A stretch of 64,000 bases of DNA, from positions 124,001 to 188,000 of the forward strand of contig JAXGPL010000002.1 of the NCBI GenBank assembly GCA_040766985.1. Reading direction: 5' to 3'. Both the position numbers and the translations under genes were made by a program. Of this stretch, positions 26,736 to 35,965 are shown piece after piece. The stretch comes from JAXGPL01 sp040766985 (GTDB taxonomy: Bacteria > Bacillota > Sulfobacillia > JAUYEG01). Each line of letters starts with the position of its first letter. Position 1 is the first letter of the stretch. The notes beneath the pieces were generated by a model. The model saw only the letters and a list, made by a program, of their open reading frames with translations. It did no database searches and was not told where the DNA came from.

Positions 26736-28064
26736 GTGGGCAGACCGGCCGATCCTTCCTGCTTATCCGGCGCGCAAGTGACCGTTCTCAACAACGGGCT
26801 GACGGTCGTCGCGGAGCCCATGCCCTCGGTGCGGTCCGTGGCGATCGGCGTATGGATGCTGGCCGGTTCGCGCCACGAGAAACCCGAAGAGCAGGGGATA
26901 TCCCACTTCATCGAGCACCTGATGTTCAAGGGGACCCAGCGGCGGTCCGCGCGCGAGATCGCCGAGGTAATGGATCAGGTCGGCGGCCAGCTAAACGCCT
27001 TTACGACGAAGGAATACACTTGTTACCACGCCCGCGTCCTCGACGACCACCTTCCGCTGGCGATCGACGTCCTCTCGGATATGCTCAGGGCCTCCCTGCT
27101 GCGCGAAGAAGACATCGAGCGCGAAAAGGGAGTGATCCTCGAGGAGATCGGCATGTACCAGGACACGCCCGACGAGATGGTCCACGAGCTGTTCGCCCAG
27201 GCCCTCTGGGGTGAGCACCCGCTGGGGCGCTCGATTCTCGGGACCCCGGCGACGGTCGGGTCGCTCGACCGTGAGAAGGTCAGCTCCTATCTCTCATCGG
27301 CATACACCTCCGGCGGCGCCGTCGTTGCGGTGGCGGGCAGCTTTAGCCCAAGCCGGTTGCTTGACCTCCTCGATAAGTCCTTCGGGACGTGGGGAGGGGA
27401 CCGTCTGCCGCAGGGCGGCGAGCCGCCGGGGACGCGCGTTGCGACCCTGACCCGGGCCAAGGAAACCGAACTCGTCCACGTTTGCATGGGCGGCGAGGGA
27501 CTTCCACTCGCCGACGACGGGATCTACGCGCTAAACATCATGAGCAACATCCTCGGCGGGGGCCCGAGCTCGCGGCTGTTTCAGGAGGTCCGCGAGGAGC
27601 GCGGGCTGGCGTATTCGGTGTACTCCTATACTTCGGCCTTCCGCGACGGCGGGGTGTTCGCAGTCTACTGCGGTTCAGGGCCGGAGCGCATCGGGCAGGC
27701 CGTGGAGGTCATCGGGGACGAGTTGCGCCGCATGGCCCACGACGGAGTCGGCGACCTTGAGCTTTACCGGGCAAAAGAGCAACTCAAGAGCAATATCACC
27801 ATGGCCCTTGAGTCGACCGGCGCCCGCATGAACCGGATCGGCAGGTCCCAACTCCTGTTGTCAAAGGTGGTCCCGATCGACGAGGTTCTCGTCAAGATCC
27901 AGAACGTGACCGTCGACCACATCCGCGGCCTCGCCGGCAGATTCTGCGATCCCAACCGCCTCTCGGTGGTCGCCATCGGCCGGGCCCCCGACAAACTTGA
28001 CCTCAGGGCCGCCCTGCGCAGAGGCGTTGCAGAAGGGCCTGCCACTGCCTCCCCGGGGAATTGA
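26736..28064 (+). CDS. M16 family zinc peptidase (PepR/YmxG-like)
   Basis: This is an insulinase-type (inverzincin) metallopeptidase related to mitochondrial processing peptidase. The inverted zinc motif HFIEH is in GISHFIEHLMFKGTQ near residue 50, followed by the downstream Glu in EKGVILEEIGM. The C-terminal inactive half-domain has the conserved stretch ILGGGPSSRLFQEVREERGL. GTG 26736 is chosen because GAGGTGA (26724-26730) precedes it at 5 bases; GTG 26727 and TTG 26703 also lie in frame. In Firmicutes this gene is regularly close to pnp and dpaA. Its substrates are unknown. Confidence 0.9.
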   Translation: MGRPADPSCLSGAQVTVLNNGLTVVAEPMPSVRSVAIGVWMLAGSRHEKPEEQGISHFIEHLMFKGTQRRSAREIAEVMDQVGGQLNAFTTKEYTCYHARVLDDHLPLAIDVLSDMLRASLLREEDIEREKGVILEEIGMYQDTPDEMVHELFAQALWGEHPLGRSILGTPATVGSLDREKVSSYLSSAYTSGGAVVAVAGSFSPSRLLDLLDKSFGTWGGDRLPQGGEPPGTRVATLTRAKETELVHVCMGGEGLPLADDGIYALNIMSNILGGGPSSRLFQEVREERGLAYSVYSYTSAFRDGGVFAVYCGSGPERIGQAVEVIGDELRRMAHDGVGDLELYRAKEQLKSNITMALESTGARMNRIGRSQLLLSKVVPIDEVLVKIQNVTVDHIRGLAGRFCDPNRLSVVAIGRAPDKLDLRAALRRGVAEGPATASPGN

Positions 28065-28223
28065 GCCAGGCAGGACTGTAGTCGCCGACTTCCAGCCCCG
28101 GGACCCTGCCGCGTCTGGCTCCCTCGTCAGGCCATGCGGAGTCCTCAAGACAAGCACCCGCTCCTTCTGGCTGCACATATCATGTAACTACTGTAGCCAG
28201 CCCGAGATCGAGAGGCGAATCCC

Positions 28224-29156
28224 ATGGCCGACCTGCCTGTCGCCGATGCCCTTTTTCCGCGCGCTCGAAAGGTGGCAGGCGTCGGAGTCGCCGTCCTCGG
28301 CGGCGACGACCGTGAGCGGACCCTGGTGGTGGCCCTGCTCGAGGCGGGATACCGGGTAATATGCGCGGGCAGGGATCTGTCCGTTCTGGAAACCGTCGCG
28401 GGCGCCGAAACGGCCGCTCCCGGAGAAGCCCTTGGGCCCGGCACCCGGGTCGTCGTCGGCCCGATGGCCGGGATTGCCGCTGACGGAACGGTCTGGAGCC
28501 GCGAGCCCCACCCGGGTGCGGCGCTCACGCCGCAAATGCTTGGGCGACTGCCGCGGGGGGCGCTTTGGTTCAGCGGCAAGATCAGCGGTCCCGTCGAGGC
28601 TGCCCGGCGGGAGATGGGCATCCAGTTCATCGACCTCGCTGAACACGACGTCCTCGCCGTCCTGAACGGCGTACCCTCGGCCGAGGGCGCGATTATGATG
28701 GCAATGCAGGAATCTCCATTCTGCCTGCACGGTTCGCAATCGCTCGTCCTCGGATTCGGGCGGACGGCCGGGCCGCTGGCGATGATGCTCGCAGGCCTGC
28801 GCAGCCGGGTGACTGTCGTGGCCAGGTCCGATGCGGCGCGCGCGCGTGCCGGGGCCATGGGGTACGAGGCTGCCGGCTTTGAGGACCTTCCGGCTTTGAT
28901 GGGCGGGCACCCGCGGTTCTGCTTCAATACAGTGCCTGCCCTGGTCCTGACCGCCGAGGTGCTCGCGGCGGCTGATCCCGGCATGCTGGTCGTCGACGTT
29001 GCGTCAAGGCCGGGGGGGACAGACTTTGCGGCGGCCGCGCGCCTTGGGATCAAGGCGCTCCTCGCGCCCGGCCTACCGGGACTGGTGGCCCCACGCACCG
29101 CGGGCGGGCACCTGGCGCAGATCATCCTCAAGACCCTAAAGGAGCGGGGATTATGA
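28224..29156 (+). CDS. dpaA: Dipicolinate synthase subunit A (SpoVFA)
   Basis: DpaA is the dehydrogenase-like subunit of the enzyme that makes dipicolinic acid from dihydrodipicolinate in the mother cell for spore heat resistance. The 310-residue product has a C-terminal Rossmann domain (SLVLGFGRTAGPLAMMLAGL near residues 173-192) and family stretches NGVPSAEGAIMMAMQ and DVASRPGGTDF. A 159-base gap upstream contains CATATCAT (28176-28183), faintly like a sporulation sigma -10, but no -35 partner is convincing. It overlaps dpaB by four bases (ATGA). Together these genes mark the organism as an endospore former. Confidence 0.93.
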   Translation: MADLPVADALFPRARKVAGVGVAVLGGDDRERTLVVALLEAGYRVICAGRDLSVLETVAGAETAAPGEALGPGTRVVVGPMAGIAADGTVWSREPHPGAALTPQMLGRLPRGALWFSGKISGPVEAARREMGIQFIDLAEHDVLAVLNGVPSAEGAIMMAMQESPFCLHGSQSLVLGFGRTAGPLAMMLAGLRSRVTVVARSDAARARAGAMGYEAAGFEDLPALMGGHPRFCFNTVPALVLTAEVLAAADPGMLVVDVASRPGGTDFAAAARLGIKALLAPGLPGLVAPRTAGGHLAQIILKTLKERGL

Positions 29157-29740
29157 GCCTGGAGGGCAAACGAGTCGGCTTCGCCTTGACCGGTTCGCAC
29201 TGCAACCTCGAGCCGGTTATTCCGATCCTGGAGGAACTGGTCAAACTGGGGGCAAGGGTCACTCCGATTCTCTCGGAAGCCGTTGCCGGACGCGACACGC
29301 GCTTCGGACCGGCAAGCCATTGGTACTCCACGGTGCGGGAAGTCGTCGGCACAAAACCGCTCACCACCATTCCGGAGGTCGAGCCGGTCGGGCCCGAGCG
29401 CCTGTTCGACGTTCTAGCGATTTGTCCTTGCACCGGGAACACGATGGCCAAACTGGCGTCCGCTATCACCGACAGCGTCGTAACGATGGCCTCCAAAGCG
29501 CATCTGCGCAACGGGCGGCCGCTGGTTATTGCGGTATCGACCAACGACGGGTTAGGGTTGAATGCAAGGAACCTGGGCGTCCTGTTGTCGACGCGCCACG
29601 TTTACTTCGTCCCGTTCGGTCAGGATAACCCGAAATCAAAACCAAACTCTATCATTGCGGACTTTGCCCGCCTTCCGGCCACGATCGAATCCGCGCTGGA
29701 GGGGAGCCAACTGCAGCCGCTGCTGATCGGACGGGAGTAG
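29153..29740 (+). CDS. dpaB: Dipicolinate synthase subunit B (SpoVFB)
   Basis: DpaB is the flavoprotein-like subunit of dipicolinate synthase. The 195-residue product has the family start KRVGFALTGSHCNLEPVIPI, AICPCTGNTMAKLASAITDS, and VPFGQDNPKSKPNSIIADF near the end. ATG 29153 overlaps the dpaA stop. asd follows after about 20 bases, linking dipicolinate synthesis directly to the aspartate-lysine pathway that supplies its precursor. Confidence 0.94.
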   Translation: MSLEGKRVGFALTGSHCNLEPVIPILEELVKLGARVTPILSEAVAGRDTRFGPASHWYSTVREVVGTKPLTTIPEVEPVGPERLFDVLAICPCTGNTMAKLASAITDSVVTMASKAHLRNGRPLVIAVSTNDGLGLNARNLGVLLSTRHVYFVPFGQDNPKSKPNSIIADFARLPATIESALEGSQLQPLLIGRE

Positions 29741-29760
29741 CCCATCTAGGAGGCATGTCC

Positions 29761-30777
29761 ATGACCGGGTATCGAGTGGCAATCGCGGGCGCGACCGGTG
29801 TCGTCGGCCGCACCATCATGGAAGTACTGGCAGAAAGGCGGTTTCCAGTCAGCGAGTTGAGGCTGCTGGCGACGGAGCGTTCGGCGGGGCAAAAGCTGCC
29901 CTTTGCGGGGCGGAAGATCGAGGTGAGGATCGCCGCGCCGGATGACTTTGAAGGCGTCGACCTCGCCTTCTTCGCCGTGGGCACCGAGGCCAGCCGCGTG
30001 CTGGTCCCAATGGCAATCGCAAAAGGCGCGGTCGCCATCGACAAGAGCAACGCCTTCCGCATGGCCGCCGGCGTGCCGCTGGTTGTGCCCGAGGTCAACT
30101 CCCATGCGTTGGCCGGCCATAGCGGCATCATCGCCAGCCCCAACTGCACGACGATTCAGACGGTCATGGCCTTGAAACCGCTTCTCGACATCGCCGGCCT
30201 GGACTGGGTCCATGTCTGCTCATACCAGGCGGTTTCCGGCAGCGGGCGTGAGGGAATGGACGAACTGCAGGCCCAGCGGCAGGCCATGGCAGCCGGAGAG
30301 CCGCCACGGGCAAAGCTCTACCCGTGTCCGATCGCCGATAACGTCATCCCGCACATCGATTCGTTCGGCCCCGACGGGTACACCGGCGAAGAGCGTAAGA
30401 TGCTCACCGAGACCCGCAAGATCCTCGACCTGCCGGACCTCCCGGTGGCGGCTACGTGCGTGCGGGTTCCTGTGATGGTCGCCCACGCCACTGCCGTGAT
30501 GGTCAAGACCAAGGAGCCGATCTCGGCACCGGACGCGCGGCGGGCGATCGGGGCCTTTCCCGGGGTTGTGCTGATGGACGAACCGGGCACTTTCATCGAC
30601 CCCCTCGACGCGGCAGGCCGTGACGAGGTCTTGGTGGGGCGGGTCCGCGAGGCCCCTGGGATGCCGAACACCCTGGAAATGGATCGTCGGCGATAATCTG
30701 CAAGGAGCAGCACTAAACGCGGTCCAGATTGCCCAACGCCTGGCGGAAATGGTCCCCAGGCGGTATCCGGGGAATAG
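29761..30777 (+). CDS. asd: Aspartate-semialdehyde dehydrogenase (C-terminal frameshift)
   Basis: ASADH makes aspartate semialdehyde for lysine, dipicolinate, methionine and threonine. ATG 29761 is preferred because AGGAGG (29748-29753) is well spaced for it; ATG 29755 is too close. Motifs are VAIAGATGVVGRTIMEVL (NADP), the active-site Cys in IASPNCTT, SYQAVSGSGREGM and VPVMVAHATA. After PGMPNTLEM a missing base near 30679 breaks the frame. The other frame supplies the expected end WIVGDNLQGAALNAVQIAQRL. A TAG at 30775-30777 is the likely stop, though a further indel is needed to reach it. About 337 residues would be normal. Confidence 0.9.
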
Positions 30778-30778
30778 C

Positions 30779-31970
30779 GTGCGGATCATCGTTCAGTTCG
30801 GCGGGACTTCCGTGTCAACGTCCGAGTTGCGCTCGGACGTGGTGGCCCGGGTCCGGGAGGCTCTGGACTCTGGGTTGCACAGCGTCGTCGTGGTCTCGGC
30901 GAGGGCCGCGGCGACCCCTACGCCACCGACACGCTGCTCAGCCTGGTCCAGAGCGAAGCCACAGATGCTTCTGGGCGAGCTTGATATGCTGATGTCCTGC
31001 GGCGAAATCATCTCGGCCGTGATTACGGTAAACGCGCTTCGGGCGCGTGGGATCGACGCCGTGGCGATGACCGGTTGGCAGGCCGGAATCCATACCGACG
31101 ACAACCACCTCGACGCCCAGATCGTCGGTGTCGAGCCCGATGCCGTTGTTCGCCAGTTGAGGCGGGTGGTCGTGGTGGCGGGTTTCCAGGGGATCACCGA
31201 GACAGGTGACATAACCACGCTCGGCCGAGCGACACCACCGCTGCAGCCAGCGGCCTCGGCGCGGAGGTCGTGGAAACGGCATGGACGTCGATGCTCAAGA
31301 TCGCGGGATCCGCGGATCGTGCCCGAGGCCAGGACGATCGAAGTCGTCGGGCATTTCGAGGTGTGTCAGATGGCAAGTGAAGGGGCAAAGGTAGTCCACC
31401 CGCGCGCGGTGGAGATCGCGATGCGGTCGAACGTCCCGCGGGTCAAGTCCACGCAGGCGTCCTCGGCACGCCGATCGCGACCGGGACGAGGCGGATGAGT
31501 TGGCCGGTGATCACCGACGGGCGGCCGGTGACGGCCGTGACCCACGTCCCTGCTCTGAGCCAGGTGATTGTCGAAGGGCCGTCGGGGACCCTTGACCCGG
31601 ATACCGAACTGCGGGTGTTCGAGGCCATGGCTTCGTCCGGGATCAGCGTCGATCTTGATCAACGTTTCGCCCGAGGGGTACGTGGTACCGTTCTCGAGCG
31701 CCAGGAAGCCGCGCCGTGCAGCCCTGGCGCACCCTCAACCTGTCGGTCGAAGCTCAAGAACCCCTGCGCCAAGGTTTCCGTGGTCAGGACTGGGATGCGG
31801 GGGTGCCTGGAGTGATGGCGAAGGTCGCCCGCGCGCTGGCCCTCGAGGGTGTGGCAATCCTTCAGTTCGCCGACTCACATGCGACCATATCCTGTCTGGT
31901 CGAGGCCAGCACATGGAGAAAGCGACGTTGCCTTCCGCACCGCGAGTTCGGCCTCGCCAAGACTGCTCCG
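30779..31970 (+). CDS. dapG: Aspartokinase (DapG-like), many frameshifts
   Basis: Aspartokinase phosphorylates aspartate, the first step of the lysine/dipicolinate branch. From GTG 30779 it reads VRIIVQ-FGGTSV. The usual KFGGTSV motif lacks its Lys, a catalytic residue, so a whole codon appears lost. Further pieces in different frames are GDPYATDTLLSLVQ, LDMLMSCGEIISAVI, AMTGWQAGIHTD, GDITTLGR, SDTTAA, DPRIVPEARTIEVV, ASEGAKVVHPRAVEIAMRSN and, in the ACT domains, VTAVTHVPALSQVIVEG and GVPGVMAKVARALALEGVAI followed by LQFADSHATISCLVEA. At least six breaks are needed between 30900 and 31960. The end is approximate. Identity is clear from order and content. Confidence 0.8.
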
Positions 31971-31986
31971 GTGCCGGAAAGGTGGA

Positions 31987-32870
31987 ATGGAGTTGGAGCT
32001 GGAACGGTTCTTACGGCAATGGTGGTCCTGTTCAACGGCAACCTTGAGGTTGACTACCGTCGAGCGCGGGGAACTTGCCCGATATTTGGTGGACAATGGT
32101 TCCCGAGCGGCTCGTCGTCGCGGGGACGACCGGTGAGTCCCCCGCGCTGGAGGAACGCGAGAAGCTCGTTGTTCGAAACGGTGCTCGTAGCCGGCAACGC
32201 GCTGGTGATCGGGTGCGAGGCTCGAATTCGACCGCCGCGAGCATCCGGCTGACCAAGCAGGCCGAAGCCATAGGGGTGCCCGCCGCGATGCCTGGTCCGT
32301 ACGAACAAGCTGCCGCAGGAGGGCTGGCCCGCCACTTCGAAGCGGTGGCCAAAGCAACCGACCTGCCAGCTGATAATGCTGTACAACGTCCTCGGGCGCA
32401 CCGGCGTTAACATGCAGGCCGCCACCACGCTGAGGCCTGCCAACGTGCCCAACATCGTGGCCGTCAAGGAGGCTTCCGCGCAACCTTGACCAGATCACGG
32501 AGACCGTCGCGAGTGCGCACCGGAGGGTTTCCAGGTGCTGAGCGGCACACAGCCTGACACAAGGACTCTGGCCGCCGTCGGGGCACGGGGCATAGTAAGC
32601 GGTAGCGTCACACGCCGGCGGGAGATCGCGGCCAAGGCCATGTGCCGCGCCTACCGCGAGTGGCGCGGCAACGTGAGCAGGCCATGCACCAGAAGCTGCT
32701 GCCGCTGTTCAAGGTGTTGACCATCACAGCCAACCCGATTCCGGTCAAGGCGCTTCGACTTCGCGACATGGGCCGTGCCGGCTGCCGCTGTCGGGTCCTC
32801 ACCCGGCGACATGCCGCCGCGGCGGTACGGAGCAACCGGGCTGGTTGACCGCTTGCGCGCCGCCCTGTCC
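31987..32870 (+). CDS. dapA: 4-hydroxy-tetrahydrodipicolinate synthase, many frameshifts
   Basis: DapA condenses pyruvate with aspartate semialdehyde. Scattered over several frames are MELERFGTVLTAM (after repair), FNGNLEVDYRRA, LVVAGTTGESPALEEREKLV, STAASIRLTKQAEAIGV, GLARHFEAVAKATDLP, VNMQAATTLR, PNIVAVKEAS (the Schiff-base Lys in VKEAS), GARGIVSG, HQKLLPLFKVL and TANPIPVKA. The order matches a single dapA of about 295 codons with at least six small indels, and some substitutions. ATG 31987 is the likely start. The 3' end near 32850-32880 is uncertain. It follows dapG directly, the usual dapG-dapA-rnj order. Confidence 0.8.
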
Positions 32871-33059
32871 GCGGCGCTGTCGGCGCCGACCGCTCCCGCA
32901 GTCTGGGGCCACTCTTCGCCTCGACTTGAACCGGTAGACGTACGGTGGTCCCTGAGGCAATGCCTTCCAGGGGACCGGCAGCTCTGCGGGGATGGGGCCG
33001 GGTCCGGCAGCTGCAGTTGGAAGGCGGGTTGTGGGCACGTCACGCGCCCTCGCGTCAGG

Positions 33060-33088
33060 TTGCCCGGCCCGGGGACCGGGGCTATAAT
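33060..33088 (+). promoter_or_regulatory. Sigma-A-type promoter for the RNase J gene
   Basis: TTGCCC (33060-33065) and a perfect TATAAT (33083-33088) are separated by 17 bases, 43 bases before the TTG start of the RNase J gene. This suggests that the RNase J-tepA part can be transcribed independently of the asd-dapG-dapA genes. Confidence 0.65.
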
Positions 33089-33131
33089 TGGTTGGACATT
33101 GCCTGCATTTTGACCCTGGAGTGATCTGCTC

Positions 33132-34793
33132 TTGAGCACCAATCGCCTATCGGTTTCATTTCTCGGCGGCCTCGGCGAGATCGGCAAGAACGTCATGGCC
33201 CTCACCTACGGCGGCGAAACCCTGATCATCGACTGCGGGTTGACCTTCCCGGACGATGAAATGCCCGGGGTGGACGTGGTCATCCCTGACGTCACCTACC
33301 TCGTTCAGAACAAGGACTCGATCCGCGGCATCCTCCTGACGCACGGTCACGAAGACCACACCGGAGCCCTGCCGTACGTGCTGCCGAGCCTCGACGGCGT
33401 CCCGGTGTACGCGTCAAAGCTGACGCTCGGCCTGGTAACGGGCAAGTTGCGTGAGTTGTGTCCCGGCCTCGATCCCGATCTGCGGCCGGTGACGGCGGGC
33501 GACAAAGTCACCGTGGGGGCGTTTACCGCCGAGTTCTTCCGCGTCAACCACAGCATTCCCGACACGATGGGCATCGCCGTCCGCAGTCCGGTCGGGACCG
33601 TCCTGCACACCGGGGATTTCAAGTTCGACCAGACGCCCGTGGACGGCGAGGTGACCGATTTCCACAGGATTGCCGAATACGGTCGCGAAGGCGTGTTGGT
33701 CATGCTCTCCGACAGCACTCACGCCGACCGCCCCGGCTATACGCCGTCGGAAAAGGTCGTCGGGGTGCGCCTTGACCGGATCATGGCGGAGGCCCCGGGC
33801 CGTGTGCTCGTGACTACCTTTGCCTCCAACGTTCACCGCATCCAGCAGGTTTTCACCGCCGCCGAACGACGCGGGCGCAGGGTGGGGATCGTCGGGAGGT
33901 CGATGCTCAACACCGTCGACGTTGCGGGGCGCCTGGGATATCTCAGGATCCCGTCGGGACTCGTGGTCAACATCGACGAGGCTCTGCGCCTTCGAGACAA
34001 GGAATGTGTCCTCCTGGCATCGGGCAGCCAGGGAGAGCCGATGTCCGCGCTCACCCGGATCGCACGCCACGAGCACCCCCGGGTTGAGGTCAGGGAGCAC
34101 GACACAGTCGTGATGGCCGCGACGCCGGTGCCGGGCAACGAGAAGACCGTCGCCAGGACCGTGGACGACCTCTATCGCGAGGGCGCTCGCGTGATCCAGC
34201 CGCCGTATGAGCAGGTCCACGTCAGCGGCCACGCCAGTGAAGAAGAACTGAAGATGATGATCAATCTGGTCAAGCCGCAGTACTTCGTGCCGATCCACGG
34301 CGAGTACCGGAACCTTGTCCGCCACGCCGAAATGGCACACGAGCTCGGGGTGCCCAGGGACAACACGTTCATTGTCGAAAACGGCTCCGTCCTGGAGTTT
34401 TCGTCGTATCACGGACGGCTTGCGGGGCGTGTCGCCTCGGGTTCGGTGTTCGTCGACGGCCGCGGAGTGGGGGACATCGGCTCGGCGGTGATCCGCGACC
34501 GCACCCAGCTTTCGCAGGACGGCGTGATGGTCGTCGCCGTCACGATCGACTCCGCTAAGGGCAAGGTCCTTGCCGGCCCCGATGTCGTCACGCGGGGGTT
34601 TGTTTACGTCCGCGAATCAGAGGAACTGCTGAACGAGATCCGCGAGGCCCTGGCCGACGCACTGCGCGAGCTCGAGGGCGGTCCGATGGACTGGCCGCTC
34701 GTCAAGTCAGTGCTGCGTGACAGGGCGCAGGAGATCATCGCCGAACTGACGGGCCGTAGGCCGATGATCCTGCCCATGATCATGGAATGCTAG
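33132..34793 (+). CDS. rnj: Ribonuclease J
   Basis: RNase J is a metallo-beta-lactamase/beta-CASP enzyme with 5'-3' exonuclease and endonuclease activity in RNA decay. The 553-residue product has the N-terminal FLGGLGEIGKNVMAL, the zinc motif LTHGHEDHTGALPYVL, further ligands in RVNHSIPDTMG and LHTGDFKFD, SDSTHADRPGYTPSE, the beta-CASP region (ASGSQGEPMSAL; VPGNEK; HVSGHAS) and VPIHGEYRNLVRHAE, with a C-terminal dimerisation domain. TTG 33132 follows CTGGAGTGA. RNase J1 and J2 cannot be distinguished from the sequence, though the position before tepA and ftsK matches rnjB of Bacillus. Confidence 0.94.
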   Translation: MSTNRLSVSFLGGLGEIGKNVMALTYGGETLIIDCGLTFPDDEMPGVDVVIPDVTYLVQNKDSIRGILLTHGHEDHTGALPYVLPSLDGVPVYASKLTLGLVTGKLRELCPGLDPDLRPVTAGDKVTVGAFTAEFFRVNHSIPDTMGIAVRSPVGTVLHTGDFKFDQTPVDGEVTDFHRIAEYGREGVLVMLSDSTHADRPGYTPSEKVVGVRLDRIMAEAPGRVLVTTFASNVHRIQQVFTAAERRGRRVGIVGRSMLNTVDVAGRLGYLRIPSGLVVNIDEALRLRDKECVLLASGSQGEPMSALTRIARHEHPRVEVREHDTVVMAATPVPGNEKTVARTVDDLYREGARVIQPPYEQVHVSGHASEEELKMMINLVKPQYFVPIHGEYRNLVRHAEMAHELGVPRDNTFIVENGSVLEFSSYHGRLAGRVASGSVFVDGRGVGDIGSAVIRDRTQLSQDGVMVVAVTIDSAKGKVLAGPDVVTRGFVYVRESEELLNEIREALADALRELEGGPMDWPLVKSVLRDRAQEIIAELTGRRPMILPMIMEC

Positions 34794-34820
34794 CACCCCC
34801 CCGCCAACAATACTAGAGTC

Positions 34821-34856
34821 GGGCCCGGCGCGGCGTGCCGCCCGGGCCCTTAACTT
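34821..34856 (+). terminator. Hairpin terminator candidate after the RNase J gene
   Basis: GGGCCCGG (34821-34828) pairs with CCGGGCCC (34842-34849), extended inside by GCGG/CCGC with a one-base bulge. It is followed by TTAACTT, a weak T-rich tail. Together with the RBS-equipped tepA start downstream it suggests partial termination. Confidence 0.45.
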
Positions 34857-34890
34857 GACTCGAGTCTTGACTTGGTGGAGGGGGATTATC

Positions 34891-35763
34891 ATGTCCTACC
34901 GCCAGAGGAGGAGCGCTGCGCGGAGGCGGCGTCCCACGGTTCTTCCTGGCGCCGCCGATCCCGTCGTCAACCCCTGGTTCACCAATCCCGGTGTCCCGGC
35001 AGTGCCGGCGGGAGACCGGCCTGAGCACGACCGTCAGGAGCCGGGCGTGGAAACCGGAGGGGGCGGGACCGGCCAGACTAAGTCGCTTGAGCGCTTCGGT
35101 ACGCTCCGGCTGCCCACGCCGGGCAAGGGCGAGAACATCCACTGCCTGACGATCATTGGCCAGGTCGAGGGGCACATCGTCCTGCCGCCGCAGAACAAGA
35201 CCACCAAGTACGAGCACACGATACCGCAGCTTGTGGCAATCGAACTCAACCCGGCGATCGAAGGCGTCCTGATCGTCCTCAACACCGTCGGTGGGGATGT
35301 CGAAGCAGGCCTCGCGCTGGCCGAGATGATCGCCAGCCTGTCCAAGCCCAAAGTCTCGCTCATCGTCGGCGGCGGACATAGCATCGGCGTGCCGATCGCG
35401 GTTGCCGCGGATAAATCGTTCATCGCCCACACGGCGACCATGACCATCCATCCAATCCGGCTCTCCGGCCTGGTGGTAGGCGTGCCGCAGACGTATGAGT
35501 ACCTTGACAAGATGCAGGACCGGGTAGTCAAGTTCATCGTAGCCAAGTCGCGGGTTTCCGAGGAAGCTTTCCGGGAGATGATGTTCCGGACCGGCGAACT
35601 AGCCAGGGACATCGGCACTGTGCTTGTTGGGTCCGACGCGGTGCGCTCCGGGCTGATCGACGAGGTCGGCGGCCTCGGGGAAGCCATCGCCACGCTTCAG
35701 CACATGATCAGCTCACGGAAGGGGGACCCCGAGGATGCTGCTGTGGACACCGCTACCCATTGA
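34891..35763 (+). CDS. tepA: ClpP-like serine protease TepA (YmfB family)
   Basis: This is a ClpP-fold protein of the translocation-enhancing protein family. From ATG 34891, preceded by GGAGGGGG, the product is 290 residues. The first roughly 65 residues are basic and Pro-rich. The ClpP-like core starts near IHCLTIIGQVEGH. The likely catalytic Ser is in VGGGHSIGVPIAV and the His in ATMTIHPIR. The acid LNTVGGDVEAGLALAEMI segment matches the ClpP substrate face. Its last codons overlap the ylzJ-like gene, and this pair normally precedes the ftsK/spoIIIE gene in Firmicutes. Confidence 0.9.
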   Translation: MSYRQRRSAARRRRPTVLPGAADPVVNPWFTNPGVPAVPAGDRPEHDRQEPGVETGGGGTGQTKSLERFGTLRLPTPGKGENIHCLTIIGQVEGHIVLPPQNKTTKYEHTIPQLVAIELNPAIEGVLIVLNTVGGDVEAGLALAEMIASLSKPKVSLIVGGGHSIGVPIAVAADKSFIAHTATMTIHPIRLSGLVVGVPQTYEYLDKMQDRVVKFIVAKSRVSEEAFREMMFRTGELARDIGTVLVGSDAVRSGLIDEVGGLGEAIATLQHMISSRKGDPEDAAVDTATH

Positions 35764-35965
35764 AAGCGTGATGGAGGGGTATGGGGAGAGCAAGCCCGCC
35801 CTATCGCAAGTCGAACTGCCCGACGGCGGCGGCTTGCTGCTCATCGACAGCTCTTCCGGTCGCGACCGGATCTGGCGCGTCCTGAGTACAAACCCCTTCG
35901 ACTACCTGAGGCCCGAACTCGCTCCCGGCCAAGCTTGGGCGGCCCGCGACGGCAAGAGGGCCTGA
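35735..35965 (+). CDS. YlzJ-like protein
   Basis: This is a small 76-residue protein starting at 35735 inside the end of tepA (29-base overlap). MLLWTPLPIESVMEGY at the start and the late LSTNPFDYLRPELAPGQ agree with the YlzJ-like family, which sits after tepA in Firmicutes. The function is unknown. The last 64 bases run convergently over the end of the radical-SAM maturase gene on the other strand, so the true stop of one or both may be displaced by an indel. Confidence 0.75.
   Translation: MLLWTPLPIESVMEGYGESKPALSQVELPDGGGLLLIDSSSGRDRIWRVLSTNPFDYLRPELAPGQAWAARDGKRA

Noticed and set aside
28171..28190. Sporulation sigma factor promoter before dpaA
   Set aside because: CATATCAT loosely resembles a sporulation -10, but no matching -35 is at the right distance, so it is only mentioned in the dpaA entry.
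30679..32870. Programmed frameshifting in asd-dapG-dapA
   Set aside because: There are many breaks in both directions, no slippery-site plus structure pattern, and a lost codon. Sequence error or decay is simpler.
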